DNA of 64,000 nt from Enterobacter sp. RHBSTW-00175 (GTDB lineage Bacteria > Pseudomonadota > Gammaproteobacteria > Enterobacterales > Enterobacteriaceae), in NCBI RefSeq assembly GCF_013927005.1, contig NZ_CP055930.1, positions 1,612,001 to 1,676,000 of the forward strand, read 5' to 3'. The position numbers and the translations under genes were made by a program. The notes beneath the pieces are model-generated. The model saw nothing but the letters and a program-made list of their open reading frames with translations, ran no database searches and had not been told where the DNA came from. Positions within the stretch are counted from its first letter, which is position 1; the number at the start of each line of letters is the position of its first letter. Positions 20,702 to 29,655 of this stretch are shown in pieces.

Positions 20702-22164
20702 GCTTTTCCTCCATCAGAGGTTATTTTCGGGCTTTCTCCCAGTGCCTGCCACAGCCTGATAAGCGAAATTCGCCCCATCACGCCATCAGCCTTAATTTTG
20801 TTTTGCCTTTGAAACTGGCGAATTTTTTCAATCAGCACTGGACTCCACTCGCCGGTCTCTTCGGCATCGACGTTAAGCACGCGGCTAAGCATAGTATCTA
20901 GCCACACAATATCATCGGCGCTGCTCTTCTTTGAAATGCTCCCATTGCCGTCAGGAGATGGCTTCCACATCAGGGTATAGCTCCCCTTCCAGACGCTGCT
21001 GAACCATGCTTTATTCAGAACCCAGGTTTTTTCCCCCGACAACGCAACGAGCGAATCGCCCCCTCCCCCGATGATAACAACCGGGATGTGCGTATTTTCT
21101 ATCTCCAGAGCGGCGATCCAGGGCAGCCCCTGAGCCATCAACGATGCCAACGTATCGGTTCCGGACACACACGCCATTCCTGCCCGGAATGCCTGATCGC
21201 ACCAGGCTTCTCCTTGATCCACTTCATAACCCCAGACGCTATAGAGTAATGCGAGTGATCCCCTGGCAGACAAAATCCCGGATGTCAGCGCCGGCGGTTT
21301 CACCGGACTCTTTGTCGCAGTAATCCACCTTGCAGGAGAAGGAAACCCGCGTGAAAGTGGTTGCGCAAAATACCCACCCGCGCTGCCCGACACGATCGCC
21401 ACCAGGAACAATGCCAGCCACAGTCGTCCTCCCCGCCGGGGTGCTGGCAGACAACGTAGGGTATCGGCTTGCTGGGATAGCGGCAGAGTATCATGTGCAC
21501 CATCACCCGATGGTGCACTCCCGTGGTAGCGTCTGCCTGCCCGGGCGGCTAAATGCAGGTTCCCCTGGCTGCGTTTCATCATGTCGCGGATGAATTTGTC
21601 AGGAAACGCCCTCCCCTCCCCTGGCTCAATACCGGCATAAAAAGCGAATACCTGTCGGTAGTCATCTACTCTCACGCCAGAAAGCTGAAACCATACCGGA
21701 TGGTTTATACGTAATTGACGTTGTTGGCGATTGGAAAAATTGCCGGTTATCAAAAGATGGGCTTGCGGCATAAGTGCGATGAACATCTCGACTATGGCCA
21801 CAATGCCTTTTGGTACCCGATGGCTGTCTTCAAGAACCAGCAAAAGCGGGTGGTCTGGCATCGCGTCGGTAGCGCACAACAATTCACGCCAGAGCGAATT
21901 GCTGGAAAACGCCCTCCCGGTTAAATTGCCCGAAACTTCAGTGTCAGCAATCACAGTCCATTCCCACTGATAGCCCTTACTGTTAGTGGGGCTCATCGTT
22001 AGAGCACGATTAGGCCAGTGGGTGATAGCGCCACGCGCCAGTGTGCTTTTGCCACTGCCTGTTACACCCTGCATCACCACCCAGTGTTCATGAGCCAGCG
22101 TGGTGCTCAGACTGTCCAGCATCCTGCGACGCAGGGCAGTATAGAAATGAATGTGTTCATCCAT
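20698..22164 (-). CDS. gspA: Type II secretion ATPase/peptidoglycan-binding protein GspA
   Basis: Read from ATG 22164 it has 488 residues, close to the roughly 489 of E. coli GspA. Order: AAA-type ATPase with Walker A GVTGSGKST (about 33-41) and a Walker B-like LLLVLEDSH, one transmembrane helix (about 246-264, LWLALFLVAIVSGSAGGYF), a C39-peptidase-like domain (YSVWGYEV to SVWKGSYTLMW), and a peptidoglycan-binding repeat (WSPVLIEKIRQFQRQNKIKA) near the end. The frame stays open up to a TTG at 22248 but with no ribosome site. With GspB it probably opens the cell wall for the secretin. Divergent from gspC. Confidence 0.9.
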   Translation of the reverse strand: MDEHIHFYTALRRRMLDSLSTTLAHEHWVVMQGVTGSGKSTLARGAITHWPNRALTMSPTNSKGYQWEWTVIADTEVSGNLTGRAFSSNSLWRELLCATDAMPDHPLLLVLEDSHRVPKGIVAIVEMFIALMPQAHLLITGNFSNRQQRQLRINHPVWFQLSGVRVDDYRQVFAFYAGIEPGEGRAFPDKFIRDMMKRSQGNLHLAARAGRRYHGSAPSGDGAHDTLPLSQQADTLRCLPAPRRGGRLWLALFLVAIVSGSAGGYFAQPLSRGFPSPARWITATKSPVKPPALTSGILSARGSLALLYSVWGYEVDQGEAWCDQAFRAGMACVSGTDTLASLMAQGLPWIAALEIENTHIPVVIIGGGGDSLVALSGEKTWVLNKAWFSSVWKGSYTLMWKPSPDGNGSISKKSSADDIVWLDTMLSRVLNVDAEETGEWSPVLIEKIRQFQRQNKIKADGVMGRISLIRLWQALGESPKITSDGGKA

Positions 22165-22312
22165 GAATAGTGTATTAGCCTCAAAATTTATTCTTTTCCT
22201 AAAATAAGCATCCTGCTTGTAAACTTCTTGCTGCTTACCAGATAGCAATTATATTATCGCGACCATTAACAAGAAATAGATTTACTCTTTAGAGATTCTT
22301 AATAATAAATTT
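22165..22312. promoter_or_regulatory. AT-rich gspA/gspC divergent promoter region
   Basis: A strongly AT-rich stretch, continuing into the first 200 bases of gspC. It must carry both promoters. In E. coli the orthologous divergent promoters are silenced by H-NS; the AT content here fits that, but no exact promoter could be chosen. Confidence 0.55.
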
Positions 22313-23122
22313 ATGATAACTGTACCCCTCACGTTAAGAAGCGCGTTTTCTTCCCGTACGCTGTACGCGCTAATTATATTGACAAGCTTTATAACTATAT
22401 TCATTTCAATAAACGATGGATATATGAAGATATCTAAATACAGTTCATCGAATAAAAACCACAACAACATTTATGAAATAAATAAAACGAGCAAAAAATA
22501 TAAATGGAACCTATCAAGCTCGGCAACAGAAAACCCAGCAATGACAACCTTAACCATAAAAGAAGCTGACACATTGTCCGGTATTCAGTTGAGTGGAATT
22601 ATTTACAGCACCAATAAATTACATTCCCGTACCATCCTGCTGGAAGGAGGTGAACAGACTGCCTATGCTATCGGCGATCGTCTGAACTCCTCAAAGATTA
22701 CACGTGTCTCCGACATCACAACGAATCAGGTATTTTTTTCCACCGAAGGACATACCCAACATCTCAATCTGTTAGAAGAACTCCCCGCATCTTCAGCAGG
22801 CGTCGATAAGGCCGCTTCGCGGTCTCAGGCGATATTGTCAGACTTTATTGCTGCCAGCCCCGTGTTCACTAAAACTACTCTACAGGGTTTACGCCTGCTT
22901 CCGCGGGATAATGCAGCGTTGTTTTCTCATGCTGGTCTTGAGCCGGGTGATATCGCCATCATGCTCAATAACCTGTCCTTAAAACAGCCAGTTAATATCA
23001 AGAAAGCGCAGGCGTCACTTGAAACGCTACAAAGGGTGCAATTCACCTTATTGCGAAATGCATCACCGCAGCGGATTACTGTTTCCGTTGAACAATTCCA
23101 GGAAGGAAATAAAACCAGATGA
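22313..23122 (+). CDS. gspC: Type II secretion inner-membrane protein GspC
   Basis: Links the inner-membrane platform to the secretin and helps recognise substrates. 269 residues: a transmembrane helix (about 16-34), an Asn/Lys-rich linker, the HR domain (around 80-150, LSGIIYSTNKLHSRTILLEG), then a C-terminal PDZ domain (about 180-265, GLRLLPRDNAALFSHAGLEPGD within it). The N-terminal half is unusually AT-rich for the window. No good ribosome site precedes the ATG. It overlaps gspD by four bases. Confidence 0.93.
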   Translation: MITVPLTLRSAFSSRTLYALIILTSFITIFISINDGYMKISKYSSSNKNHNNIYEINKTSKKYKWNLSSSATENPAMTTLTIKEADTLSGIQLSGIIYSTNKLHSRTILLEGGEQTAYAIGDRLNSSKITRVSDITTNQVFFSTEGHTQHLNLLEELPASSAGVDKAASRSQAILSDFIAASPVFTKTTLQGLRLLPRDNAALFSHAGLEPGDIAIMLNNLSLKQPVNIKKAQASLETLQRVQFTLLRNASPQRITVSVEQFQEGNKTR

Positions 23123-25107
23123 AAGGGACCTCTCCAGGCCAGCGAATGAAAGCCCTTTCGCTGGCATTGTTACTTGTCACTTCCGGTAAACCCGCATTTT
23201 CAGCAGATTACACCGCTAACTTTAATGGCGCGGACATTCAAACATTTGTCAGTATTGTGGGCCAGAACATAGGGAAAACCATTCTGATAGATCCTGATGT
23301 AACGGCATCTATTTCTGTAAGAAGTTCAGACACCTTTACTGAGGAAGAATATTATCAATTTTTCCTGAGCGTACTGGATCTTTACGGTTTTTCACTCATC
23401 AGTCTTGATAACGGATTGCTGAAAGTCGTGCGCTCCGAAAAAGCAAAGACCCTGCCTGGTCGAATTACCAGCGGCGCACAGCCCGGTAAAGGGGATGAGC
23501 TGGTCACACGTATTGTCTCACTGGAAAATGTCCCCGCACGTGCGCTCTCTCCTCTGCTGCGGCAAATGTTAGACGGCAGTAGCGTGGGCAACGTTGTGCA
23601 CTATGAACCCTCAAACGCGCTGATCATCACCGGGAAAGCGTCATCCGTAAATCGCCTTCTGGAGGTTGTAAAACGCGTCGATGTAATGGGTGATGAGAAA
23701 GAGCAAATCATCCCACTGAAATACGCCTCTGCCAGCGATCTGGCCGATGTACTCACCGACCTGTCGCGGGAAAGCGGAAAAGAAGCGAAACCGGCAACGC
23801 TCCAGACGCGCATCGTTGCCGACAAAAGAACGAATTCGCTGATCGTCAGCGGTTCCGATCGCGCGCGCGCGCGCGTTTTACAGCTCATCGCGCGGCTCGA
23901 TACGCAAGACCAGGGCCAAGGCAATACCCGCGTCTGGTATTTGAAATATGCCAAAGCGGACAAACTCGTTGAGGTGCTGACGGGCGTCACACAAAAATTA
24001 AAAGATGAAAAAGCGGGATCATCCAAAACCACCAACAATAGCAACGGTAACGATATCTCAATAACGGCCGATGAACAGACCAACTCACTGGTGGTTACCG
24101 CGGACCAGGGCATTCTGCAACAACTGAGCGATGTTATCTCAAAGCTGGATATTCGTCGAGCTCAGGTTCTGGTCGAAGCAATCATTGTGGAAGTTCAGGA
24201 TGGCAGAGGTCTTAACCTGGGTGTGCAGTGGGCGAACAAAAATGTTGGTGTGCAACAGTTTACCAGAACCGGCTTACCCATCTTTAATGCGGCGCAGGGC
24301 ATCCATGAGTTTAAGTCTCAGGGTGGTATCACCAGCGACAACCCGGCGTACGATCTCTTCAGTGGCTATACCGGTCTTGCGGCGGGCTTCTTCAACGGTG
24401 ACTGGGGAGTACTGCTGACCGCTCTCAATACTGACAATAAAAACGATATCCTCTCCACGCCCAGTATTGTGACGCTGGATAACAAAGAAGCCGCGTTCAA
24501 CGTTGGCCAGGACGTTCCCGTGCTCTCAGGTTCCCAAACCACCGCAGCCGATAACATTTACAGCACTGTCGAGCGTAAAACCGTCGGCACGAAGCTGAAA
24601 GTCACCCCTCAAATCAACGAGGGCGACTCCGTTTTAATGGAGATAGAGCAAGAGGTTTCCAGCGTCGACTCTTCGACAACGTCCTCCACGCTGGGACCCA
24701 CATTCAACACCCGCACCATCCAGAATGCGGTGCTGGTAAAAAGTGGGGAAACCGTTGTGCTTGGCGGATTGATGGATGATGCCAGTAAGCAGGAAGTCTC
24801 GAAAGTTCCTCTGTTAGGTGATATCCCGTTGATTGGACAGCTGTTCCGCTACACCTCGAATGAAAAGAGTAAACGTAACCTGATGGTCTTTATCCGCCCA
24901 ACCATCATTCGGGACGACGACGTATATCACTCGCTCTCACGGGAAAAATATACCAGCTTCAAGGATATGCAAAGGGAGCGCAGTGATAAGCAGCATGACA
25001 AGCTCATTAATGTCGACAACATTGATGAACTGGATGACCGCGCATTTGATAACGCCCCTGCGGCGCCTGCTGCCAAAAATCCGTTCAGGGAAAACCGCGC
25101 AAAATGA
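23119..25107 (+). CDS. gspD: Type II secretin GspD
   Basis: Forms the outer-membrane channel. 662 residues: a signal peptide (to about residue 28, SGKPAFSA), the N0 domain (NFNGADIQTFVSIVGQ), N1-N3 repeats (ALIITGKASSVNRLL, TNSLIVSGSDRARARV, TNSLVVTADQGI), and the secretin core with VPLLGDIPLIGQLFRYTS. The C-terminal tail after SREKYTSF may be the S-domain for a pilotin; no pilotin gene is nearby. An ATG at 23146 is an alternative start with a more compact signal peptide. A (CG)8 tract interrupts the coding sequence at 23860-23875. Confidence 0.97.
   Translation: MKGTSPGQRMKALSLALLLVTSGKPAFSADYTANFNGADIQTFVSIVGQNIGKTILIDPDVTASISVRSSDTFTEEEYYQFFLSVLDLYGFSLISLDNGLLKVVRSEKAKTLPGRITSGAQPGKGDELVTRIVSLENVPARALSPLLRQMLDGSSVGNVVHYEPSNALIITGKASSVNRLLEVVKRVDVMGDEKEQIIPLKYASASDLADVLTDLSRESGKEAKPATLQTRIVADKRTNSLIVSGSDRARARVLQLIARLDTQDQGQGNTRVWYLKYAKADKLVEVLTGVTQKLKDEKAGSSKTTNNSNGNDISITADEQTNSLVVTADQGILQQLSDVISKLDIRRAQVLVEAIIVEVQDGRGLNLGVQWANKNVGVQQFTRTGLPIFNAAQGIHEFKSQGGITSDNPAYDLFSGYTGLAAGFFNGDWGVLLTALNTDNKNDILSTPSIVTLDNKEAAFNVGQDVPVLSGSQTTAADNIYSTVERKTVGTKLKVTPQINEGDSVLMEIEQEVSSVDSSTTSSTLGPTFNTRTIQNAVLVKSGETVVLGGLMDDASKQEVSKVPLLGDIPLIGQLFRYTSNEKSKRNLMVFIRPTIIRDDDVYHSLSREKYTSFKDMQRERSDKQHDKLINVDNIDELDDRAFDNAPAAPAAKNPFRENRAK
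23860..23875. repeat. Alternating (CG)8 tract inside gspD
   Basis: Sixteen uninterrupted alternating C and G bases, coding for Arg-Ala-Arg-Ala-Arg in the N2/N3 region of the secretin. A two-base gain or loss would shift the frame. Such tracts can also adopt Z-form DNA. It may equally be a chance product of Arg/Ala codon choice. Confidence 0.95.
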
Positions 25108-26579
25108 CACCCTATTCCTGGAAAAAAGCGCAGCGTGTCGGTGTTGCCTTCCAGCAGCAGGAGTTGTTCTATGCAGAAAATGCCACGCTTGAGCATCTGC
25201 TTGAAGTAGCCTCTGCTGCCCCCCACTGCACTCACTTTACGCGGCTTACCCCTGCGCAATTTACAGAAAAGCTTGAGATTCTCTACCAGCAAAATAGCGA
25301 GTCAGCCCAGCTCATTGCTGAAGATATTAACAACTCGGACGACCTCAGCGTCCTTTCCGATGAGATCCCCGTGAATGAAGATCTGCTCAACGAGCAGTCA
25401 GACGCGCCGGTGATCAGACTCATAAATGCCGTACTCAGTGAAGCGCTTAAGGAACACGCCTCGGACATTCATATTGAGGTGTTTGAAAAGACGATGAGCA
25501 TCCGCTTTCGTGTGGATGGGGTATTGCGACCAGTGGTTCAGCCAAATAAAAAGCTGGCCGCGCTACTCGTCTCGCGCATCAAAATTATGGCCCGGCTGGA
25601 TATTGCAGAGAAAAGGCTGCCGCAGGATGGGCGGATAACCCTAAAGATAGGCAATCGAAACGTCGATGTGCGCGTCTCCACGCTGCCCTCACAGCACGGA
25701 GAACGGGTTGTTTTACGCCTGCTGGATAAAACCAGCCTGCGCCTGTCGCTCGACAGGCTGGATATGTCAGCCGATGACATCCGCAATCTGAAACATCTTA
25801 TCGCCCTACCCCACGGCATTATTCTGGTCACGGGTCCCACCGGATCAGGGAAAAGTACCACTCTTTACGCACTCCTTTCCGCGCTCAATAGCCCGGAACG
25901 TAATGTCCTCACGGTTGAAGACCCCATCGAATATGAGCTGGAGGGGATCGGCCAGACGCAGGTTAATAGCCGCGTGGATATGTCCTTTGCCCGCGGGTTA
26001 CGCGCCATTTTGCGTCAGGATCCTGATGTGGTGATGGTAGGGGAAATACGCGATGCTGAAACTGCGCGGATTGCCGTACAGGCCTCATTAACCGGGCATC
26101 TTGTCCTCTCCACCCTGCATACAAACAGCGCCAGCGGCGCAGTGACTCGCCTGCGTGATATGGGTACGGAATCATTCCTGCTCTCATCATCGCTGGTCGG
26201 GGTGATCGCACAGCGTCTGCTAAGACGCCTCTGTAACCAGTGCAAATCCGCTCATCCCGTCACGCTTCAACAGCAGCAGTTATTGCTGGCGCAAGGAATT
26301 GATGCTTCGCAACTTTGGCAGGCCAGCGGATGTAGCGCCTGTCGACAAAGTGGCTATCAGGGACGTCTGGCCATTCATGAGCTGTTAGTGATGACACCAG
26401 AGATACGCGAAGCCGTACACGCAGAGATCAATGAACAACAGCTGGAGCAGCTTCAGCGCCGTAATCACTTCAGCTTACTGGCAAATGGCCTGCGCGTAGC
26501 CGCACAAGGATTGACCTCACTGGAAGAGGTACTGCGCGTCACTGCCGAAGGGCACGCTTCAACGGAGCACAAAGGATGA
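25104..26579 (+). CDS. gspE: Type II secretion ATPase GspE
   Basis: Cytosolic hexameric ATPase that powers pseudopilus growth. 491 residues: an N1E/N2E region that binds GspL, Walker A GPTGSGKST (about 244-252), Asp box and Walker B DPDVVMVGEIRD, His box LSTLHTNSA, and a C-terminal zinc-binding element with CNQC (about 380) and CSAC (about 412). All catalytic motifs are intact. Its start overlaps gspD by four bases and its stop overlaps gspF by four. Confidence 0.98.
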   Translation: MTPYSWKKAQRVGVAFQQQELFYAENATLEHLLEVASAAPHCTHFTRLTPAQFTEKLEILYQQNSESAQLIAEDINNSDDLSVLSDEIPVNEDLLNEQSDAPVIRLINAVLSEALKEHASDIHIEVFEKTMSIRFRVDGVLRPVVQPNKKLAALLVSRIKIMARLDIAEKRLPQDGRITLKIGNRNVDVRVSTLPSQHGERVVLRLLDKTSLRLSLDRLDMSADDIRNLKHLIALPHGIILVTGPTGSGKSTTLYALLSALNSPERNVLTVEDPIEYELEGIGQTQVNSRVDMSFARGLRAILRQDPDVVMVGEIRDAETARIAVQASLTGHLVLSTLHTNSASGAVTRLRDMGTESFLLSSSLVGVIAQRLLRRLCNQCKSAHPVTLQQQQLLLAQGIDASQLWQASGCSACRQSGYQGRLAIHELLVMTPEIREAVHAEINEQQLEQLQRRNHFSLLANGLRVAAQGLTSLEEVLRVTAEGHASTEHKG

Positions 26580-27763
26580 AATTTCGCTGGGTAGCGACCG
26601 ATGATAACGGCGACCGTCACACTGGCGTGAGCGAGGCCGAAAGCGAGCGGGAGATGGTAGCCCGGCTGCGAAGCCAGTCACTGCTGCCGCAGTCCATAAA
26701 GCAGCAGCGCCACAGGACAACACTATGGCGGTTTTCTGCACGGGTCAGTCATGCAGAACTCACGCTTTTTACGCGCCAGCTCGCTACCCTGATGGCTGCT
26801 GCACTGCCGCTGGATGAGGCGCTCGCCGCTATCCAGCAGCAAAAAGAGAGTAAAAATCTTGTCAGTATTATCGGAGCACTTCGTCAGGCAGTGCTGGAAG
26901 GGCAATCCCTTTCCGCCGCGATGCAACTGCATCCTCGACTGTTTGATACCGTCTATTGCACGCTTGTTAAGGCCGGAGAAACCGTAGGTCAGGCTGGCGC
27001 GGTTCTGGAAAGACTGGCTGACTTTAATGAAGCCCGGCAGCGTATGCGCAGCAAACTCACGCAGGCGTTAATTTACCCCTCCCTGCTCACCACGGTTGCC
27101 ATTCTGGTGGTGGTTATCCTGCTCACCGCTGTTGTGCCAAAAGTTGCCGCACAGTTTATTCATCTCCGGCACGAGCTCCCGCTCACAACCCGCCTGCTGC
27201 TCGCCATTAGCCACTTTCTGTCAGCGCAGGGACCCTGGCTGTTGCTGTTATTCATCACCTTAGGTGGCCTGTTTTCCTGCTGGCTAAAGCGAGAAGGAAA
27301 CCGGCTTCGTTTTCATCGTCTGTTGACTCGCTTTCGGCTGGTTTGCGCCATCAACAGCGCTCGCTATTTACGCGCCCTCAGCATTCTCAACGTGAGCGGC
27401 GTACCACTACTTCAGGCAATGGCTCTTTCGGCTGAAGGGGTGATGAACCAGGAGATACGCCAGCGTCTGTGCAGCGCCGCGGAAAGCGTACGTCAGGGAA
27501 ATAGTGTCAGCCAGTCACTTGGGAAGACGCATATTTTCCCGCCCATGATGCTGTACATGATCGCCTCCGGGGAAAAAAGTGGCCAGTTGGGGGAGCTCAT
27601 GCAGCGCGCGACGGATAACCAGGAAATTCATCTGCAAAACCGTATCACGATGGCGCTGGCGATATTTGAACCTGCACTGATTGTCCTCATGGCCGCCATC
27701 GTGCTGTTTATTGTCGTGGCGGTCATGCAACCGATATTACAACTTAACTCATTGATGAACTAA
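26576..27763 (+). CDS. gspF: Type II secretion platform protein GspF
   Basis: Polytopic inner-membrane core of the assembly platform, where ATP hydrolysis by GspE is coupled to pilin addition. 395 residues with two homologous cytoplasmic domains (ELTLFTRQLATLMAAALPL and RYLRALSILNVSGVPLLQAM) and three transmembrane helices (near 170-190, 220-240 and the C-terminal LIVLMAAIVLFIVVAVMQPI). Confidence 0.97.
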   Translation: MKFRWVATDDNGDRHTGVSEAESEREMVARLRSQSLLPQSIKQQRHRTTLWRFSARVSHAELTLFTRQLATLMAAALPLDEALAAIQQQKESKNLVSIIGALRQAVLEGQSLSAAMQLHPRLFDTVYCTLVKAGETVGQAGAVLERLADFNEARQRMRSKLTQALIYPSLLTTVAILVVVILLTAVVPKVAAQFIHLRHELPLTTRLLLAISHFLSAQGPWLLLLFITLGGLFSCWLKREGNRLRFHRLLTRFRLVCAINSARYLRALSILNVSGVPLLQAMALSAEGVMNQEIRQRLCSAAESVRQGNSVSQSLGKTHIFPPMMLYMIASGEKSGQLGELMQRATDNQEIHLQNRITMALAIFEPALIVLMAAIVLFIVVAVMQPILQLNSLMN

Positions 27764-27772
27764 GGAAAGGTT

Positions 27773-28216
27773 ATGGAACGACAGACATTAAGAACACAGC
27801 GTGGTTTTACCTTGATGGAGCTTATGGTGGTCATTGTGATTCTGGGCATTCTTGCCAGCCTGGTTGTACCCAACCTGATGGGTAACAAAGATCGTGCGGA
27901 TCGACAAAAAGCCATCAGCGACATTACCGCTCTCGAAAACGCGCTCGATATGTACAAGCTGGATAACCATCGCTACCCCACGACCGAACAGGGAATGGAG
28001 GCTCTCGTTGAAGCTCCTGTGCTGTCACCGCTGGCTGAAAATTATAATCCCGGTGGCTATATCCGTCGCCTGCCCGCGGATCCGTGGGGTAATGACTACA
28101 TTCTGGTAAGCCCAGGCGAACACAGTGCTATCGACTTAAGCTCAGTCGGGCCCGACGGTGAAGCGGGGACAACGGACGACGTAAACAACTGGGATAACGA
28201 CAAAAAAGCTCGCTAA
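27773..28216 (+). CDS. gspG: Major pseudopilin GspG
   Basis: Main subunit of the periplasmic pseudopilus. 147-residue prepilin: leader MERQTLRTQRG, cleavage after Gly11, then FTLMELMVVIVILGILASLV with the conserved Glu at +5. The C-terminal domain carries the GspG pattern YPTTEQGMEAL, LPADPWGNDY and DGEAGTTDDVNNW, which includes the calcium-binding loop. It lies 9 bases after gspF. Confidence 0.98.
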   Translation: MERQTLRTQRGFTLMELMVVIVILGILASLVVPNLMGNKDRADRQKAISDITALENALDMYKLDNHRYPTTEQGMEALVEAPVLSPLAENYNPGGYIRRLPADPWGNDYILVSPGEHSAIDLSSVGPDGEAGTTDDVNNWDNDKKAR

Positions 28217-28218
28217 TC

Positions 28219-28719
28219 ATGGCACATCAAAAAGGATTCACTTTGCTGGAAGTGCTTCTGGTGGTGGTCATTCTCGCAGCTGCGGTTGCGGGGGTAACCG
28301 CCATGCAAAGCGATCGGCTGAGCACGAGCGGAAAGCTACGCCAGCGCGCCGATGCATTCAGGCAATCAGTTGAATACGCAGTGGATCTTGCGCTGCTGGA
28401 AAAACATGCCGTTGCCTTACGGCTGTCTGAAGAGGGTTGGGCACTCTACCTTCCGCAGATAGATGCACGTACCGGCTGGCAATGGGTAGCCGCCACAAAT
28501 CACGACAACTTACCGCTTCACGGTGAATGGGAAAGAGCGAAGTCACCGGACATTACCCCATCAACGAAAGGCACTTCACCGCAAATTATTATTATGCCTG
28601 ATGGCCAGATGACGCCATTCACCCTGCTGTTCAGGAAAGATGATGGCGAAAAAATCCTGCTTATACACAGCGCCGGTTCGCTGCCGCTGGACATTAGGCC
28701 AGTAAAGGAGCCGCAATGA
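28219..28719 (+). CDS. gspH: Minor pseudopilin GspH
   Basis: 166-residue prepilin: MAHQKG then FTLLEVLLVVVILAAAVAGV, with cleavage after Gly6 and Glu at +5. GspH is thought to connect the tip complex (I-J-K) to the GspG shaft. The globular part (AVALRLSEEGWALYL) fits the GspH beta-sandwich. It starts 2 bases after gspG and overlaps gspI by four. Confidence 0.93.
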   Translation: MAHQKGFTLLEVLLVVVILAAAVAGVTAMQSDRLSTSGKLRQRADAFRQSVEYAVDLALLEKHAVALRLSEEGWALYLPQIDARTGWQWVAATNHDNLPLHGEWERAKSPDITPSTKGTSPQIIIMPDGQMTPFTLLFRKDDGEKILLIHSAGSLPLDIRPVKEPQ

Positions 28720-29084
28720 AAAATCAGAGTGGAATGCTCCTGTTGGAGGTATTGCTGGCACTGGCCATTTTTGCCACGGCGGTTACGGGATTAGTCAGCA
28801 GTATGCAATGGCAGCTCTCAGCGCTGGATACCCTGAAACAAGAGATGCTTGCACGGTGGGTTGCAGATAATCAGCTGATTAAAGCGCATGGTGGCCAGGA
28901 CGCATTGAAGACCGGGCAGTCATCACAGTTAAACATGACCTTTGCCTGGCAATTCTCCGGGCGCTCGCAAACCCCGGGATTGTTTACGCGCAGCAGCATC
29001 ACCGTGGTAACCCCGGGAGGGCGTTCACTAATCCTCAACGACTGGGCTTCGGTATCCGGGGAGCAAGGGGAAAAGCATGATTAA
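28716..29084 (+). CDS. gspI: Minor pseudopilin GspI
   Basis: 122-residue prepilin with leader MKNQSG and helix MLLLEVLLALAIFATAVTGL (Glu at +5). Residues LARWVADNQLI match the GspI core. GspI starts the tip complex with GspJ and GspK. It overlaps gspJ by eight bases. Confidence 0.94.
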   Translation: MKNQSGMLLLEVLLALAIFATAVTGLVSSMQWQLSALDTLKQEMLARWVADNQLIKAHGGQDALKTGQSSQLNMTFAWQFSGRSQTPGLFTRSSITVVTPGGRSLILNDWASVSGEQGEKHD

Positions 29085-29655
29085 CAGGCAGCACGGTTTT
29101 ACCCTTCTTGAAGTGATGCTGGCGGTCGCGATTTTCTCAGCGCTCAGTTTTATGGCGACGATTGTCTTTTCCCAGGCATCAGAACAGCACCAGCGCGCGC
29201 AAAAAATTGCCAACGATTTCCATGCCTTACAATACTCCCTGTTGCTGCTTGAAAATGACCTGACGCAATTCGTTCCCAGAAAAAATCGTCAGACTAACCA
29301 GACATTTACAAGCAGTTCGGATGATGTGGTTTTCACCACCCAGACACGAGATGCCGCGCTGCCTTTCGACACCGCAACGGTACTGGCAACGGTCCACTGG
29401 TATGTTCAGGACGGAACGCTCTATCGCGCGGTGAAATACGCGCCAGATGACAAGGAGGATAAGACGCCACGCCCGCTGTTATCCGGCATTACTCATTTTA
29501 ATGCCGCACTGGCGCTCGCAGAGGGCAACAATCTATCCACCACCGTTTCCATAACCCTGGAGCAGGAAAACCAGCAGACCATTCATCGTCTGTTTATTCT
29601 GCCCGGGTGGATCCCAGAGAAACAAACGCCCCGCACTGATGGGGCCAGCAAATGA
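29077..29655 (+). CDS. gspJ: Minor pseudopilin GspJ
   Basis: 192-residue prepilin: MINRQHG leader, then FTLLEVMLAVAIFSALSFMA with Glu at +5. The domain contains LLLLENDLTQFVPR, typical of GspJ. It forms the tip heterotrimer with GspI and GspK. It overlaps gspK by four bases. Confidence 0.95.
   Translation: MINRQHGFTLLEVMLAVAIFSALSFMATIVFSQASEQHQRAQKIANDFHALQYSLLLLENDLTQFVPRKNRQTNQTFTSSSDDVVFTTQTRDAALPFDTATVLATVHWYVQDGTLYRAVKYAPDDKEDKTPRPLLSGITHFNAALALAEGNNLSTTVSITLEQENQQTIHRLFILPGWIPEKQTPRTDGASK

Noticed and set aside
22165..22248. TTG at 22248 as the gspA start
   Set aside because: No ribosome site; ATG 22164 gives a length close to E. coli GspA.
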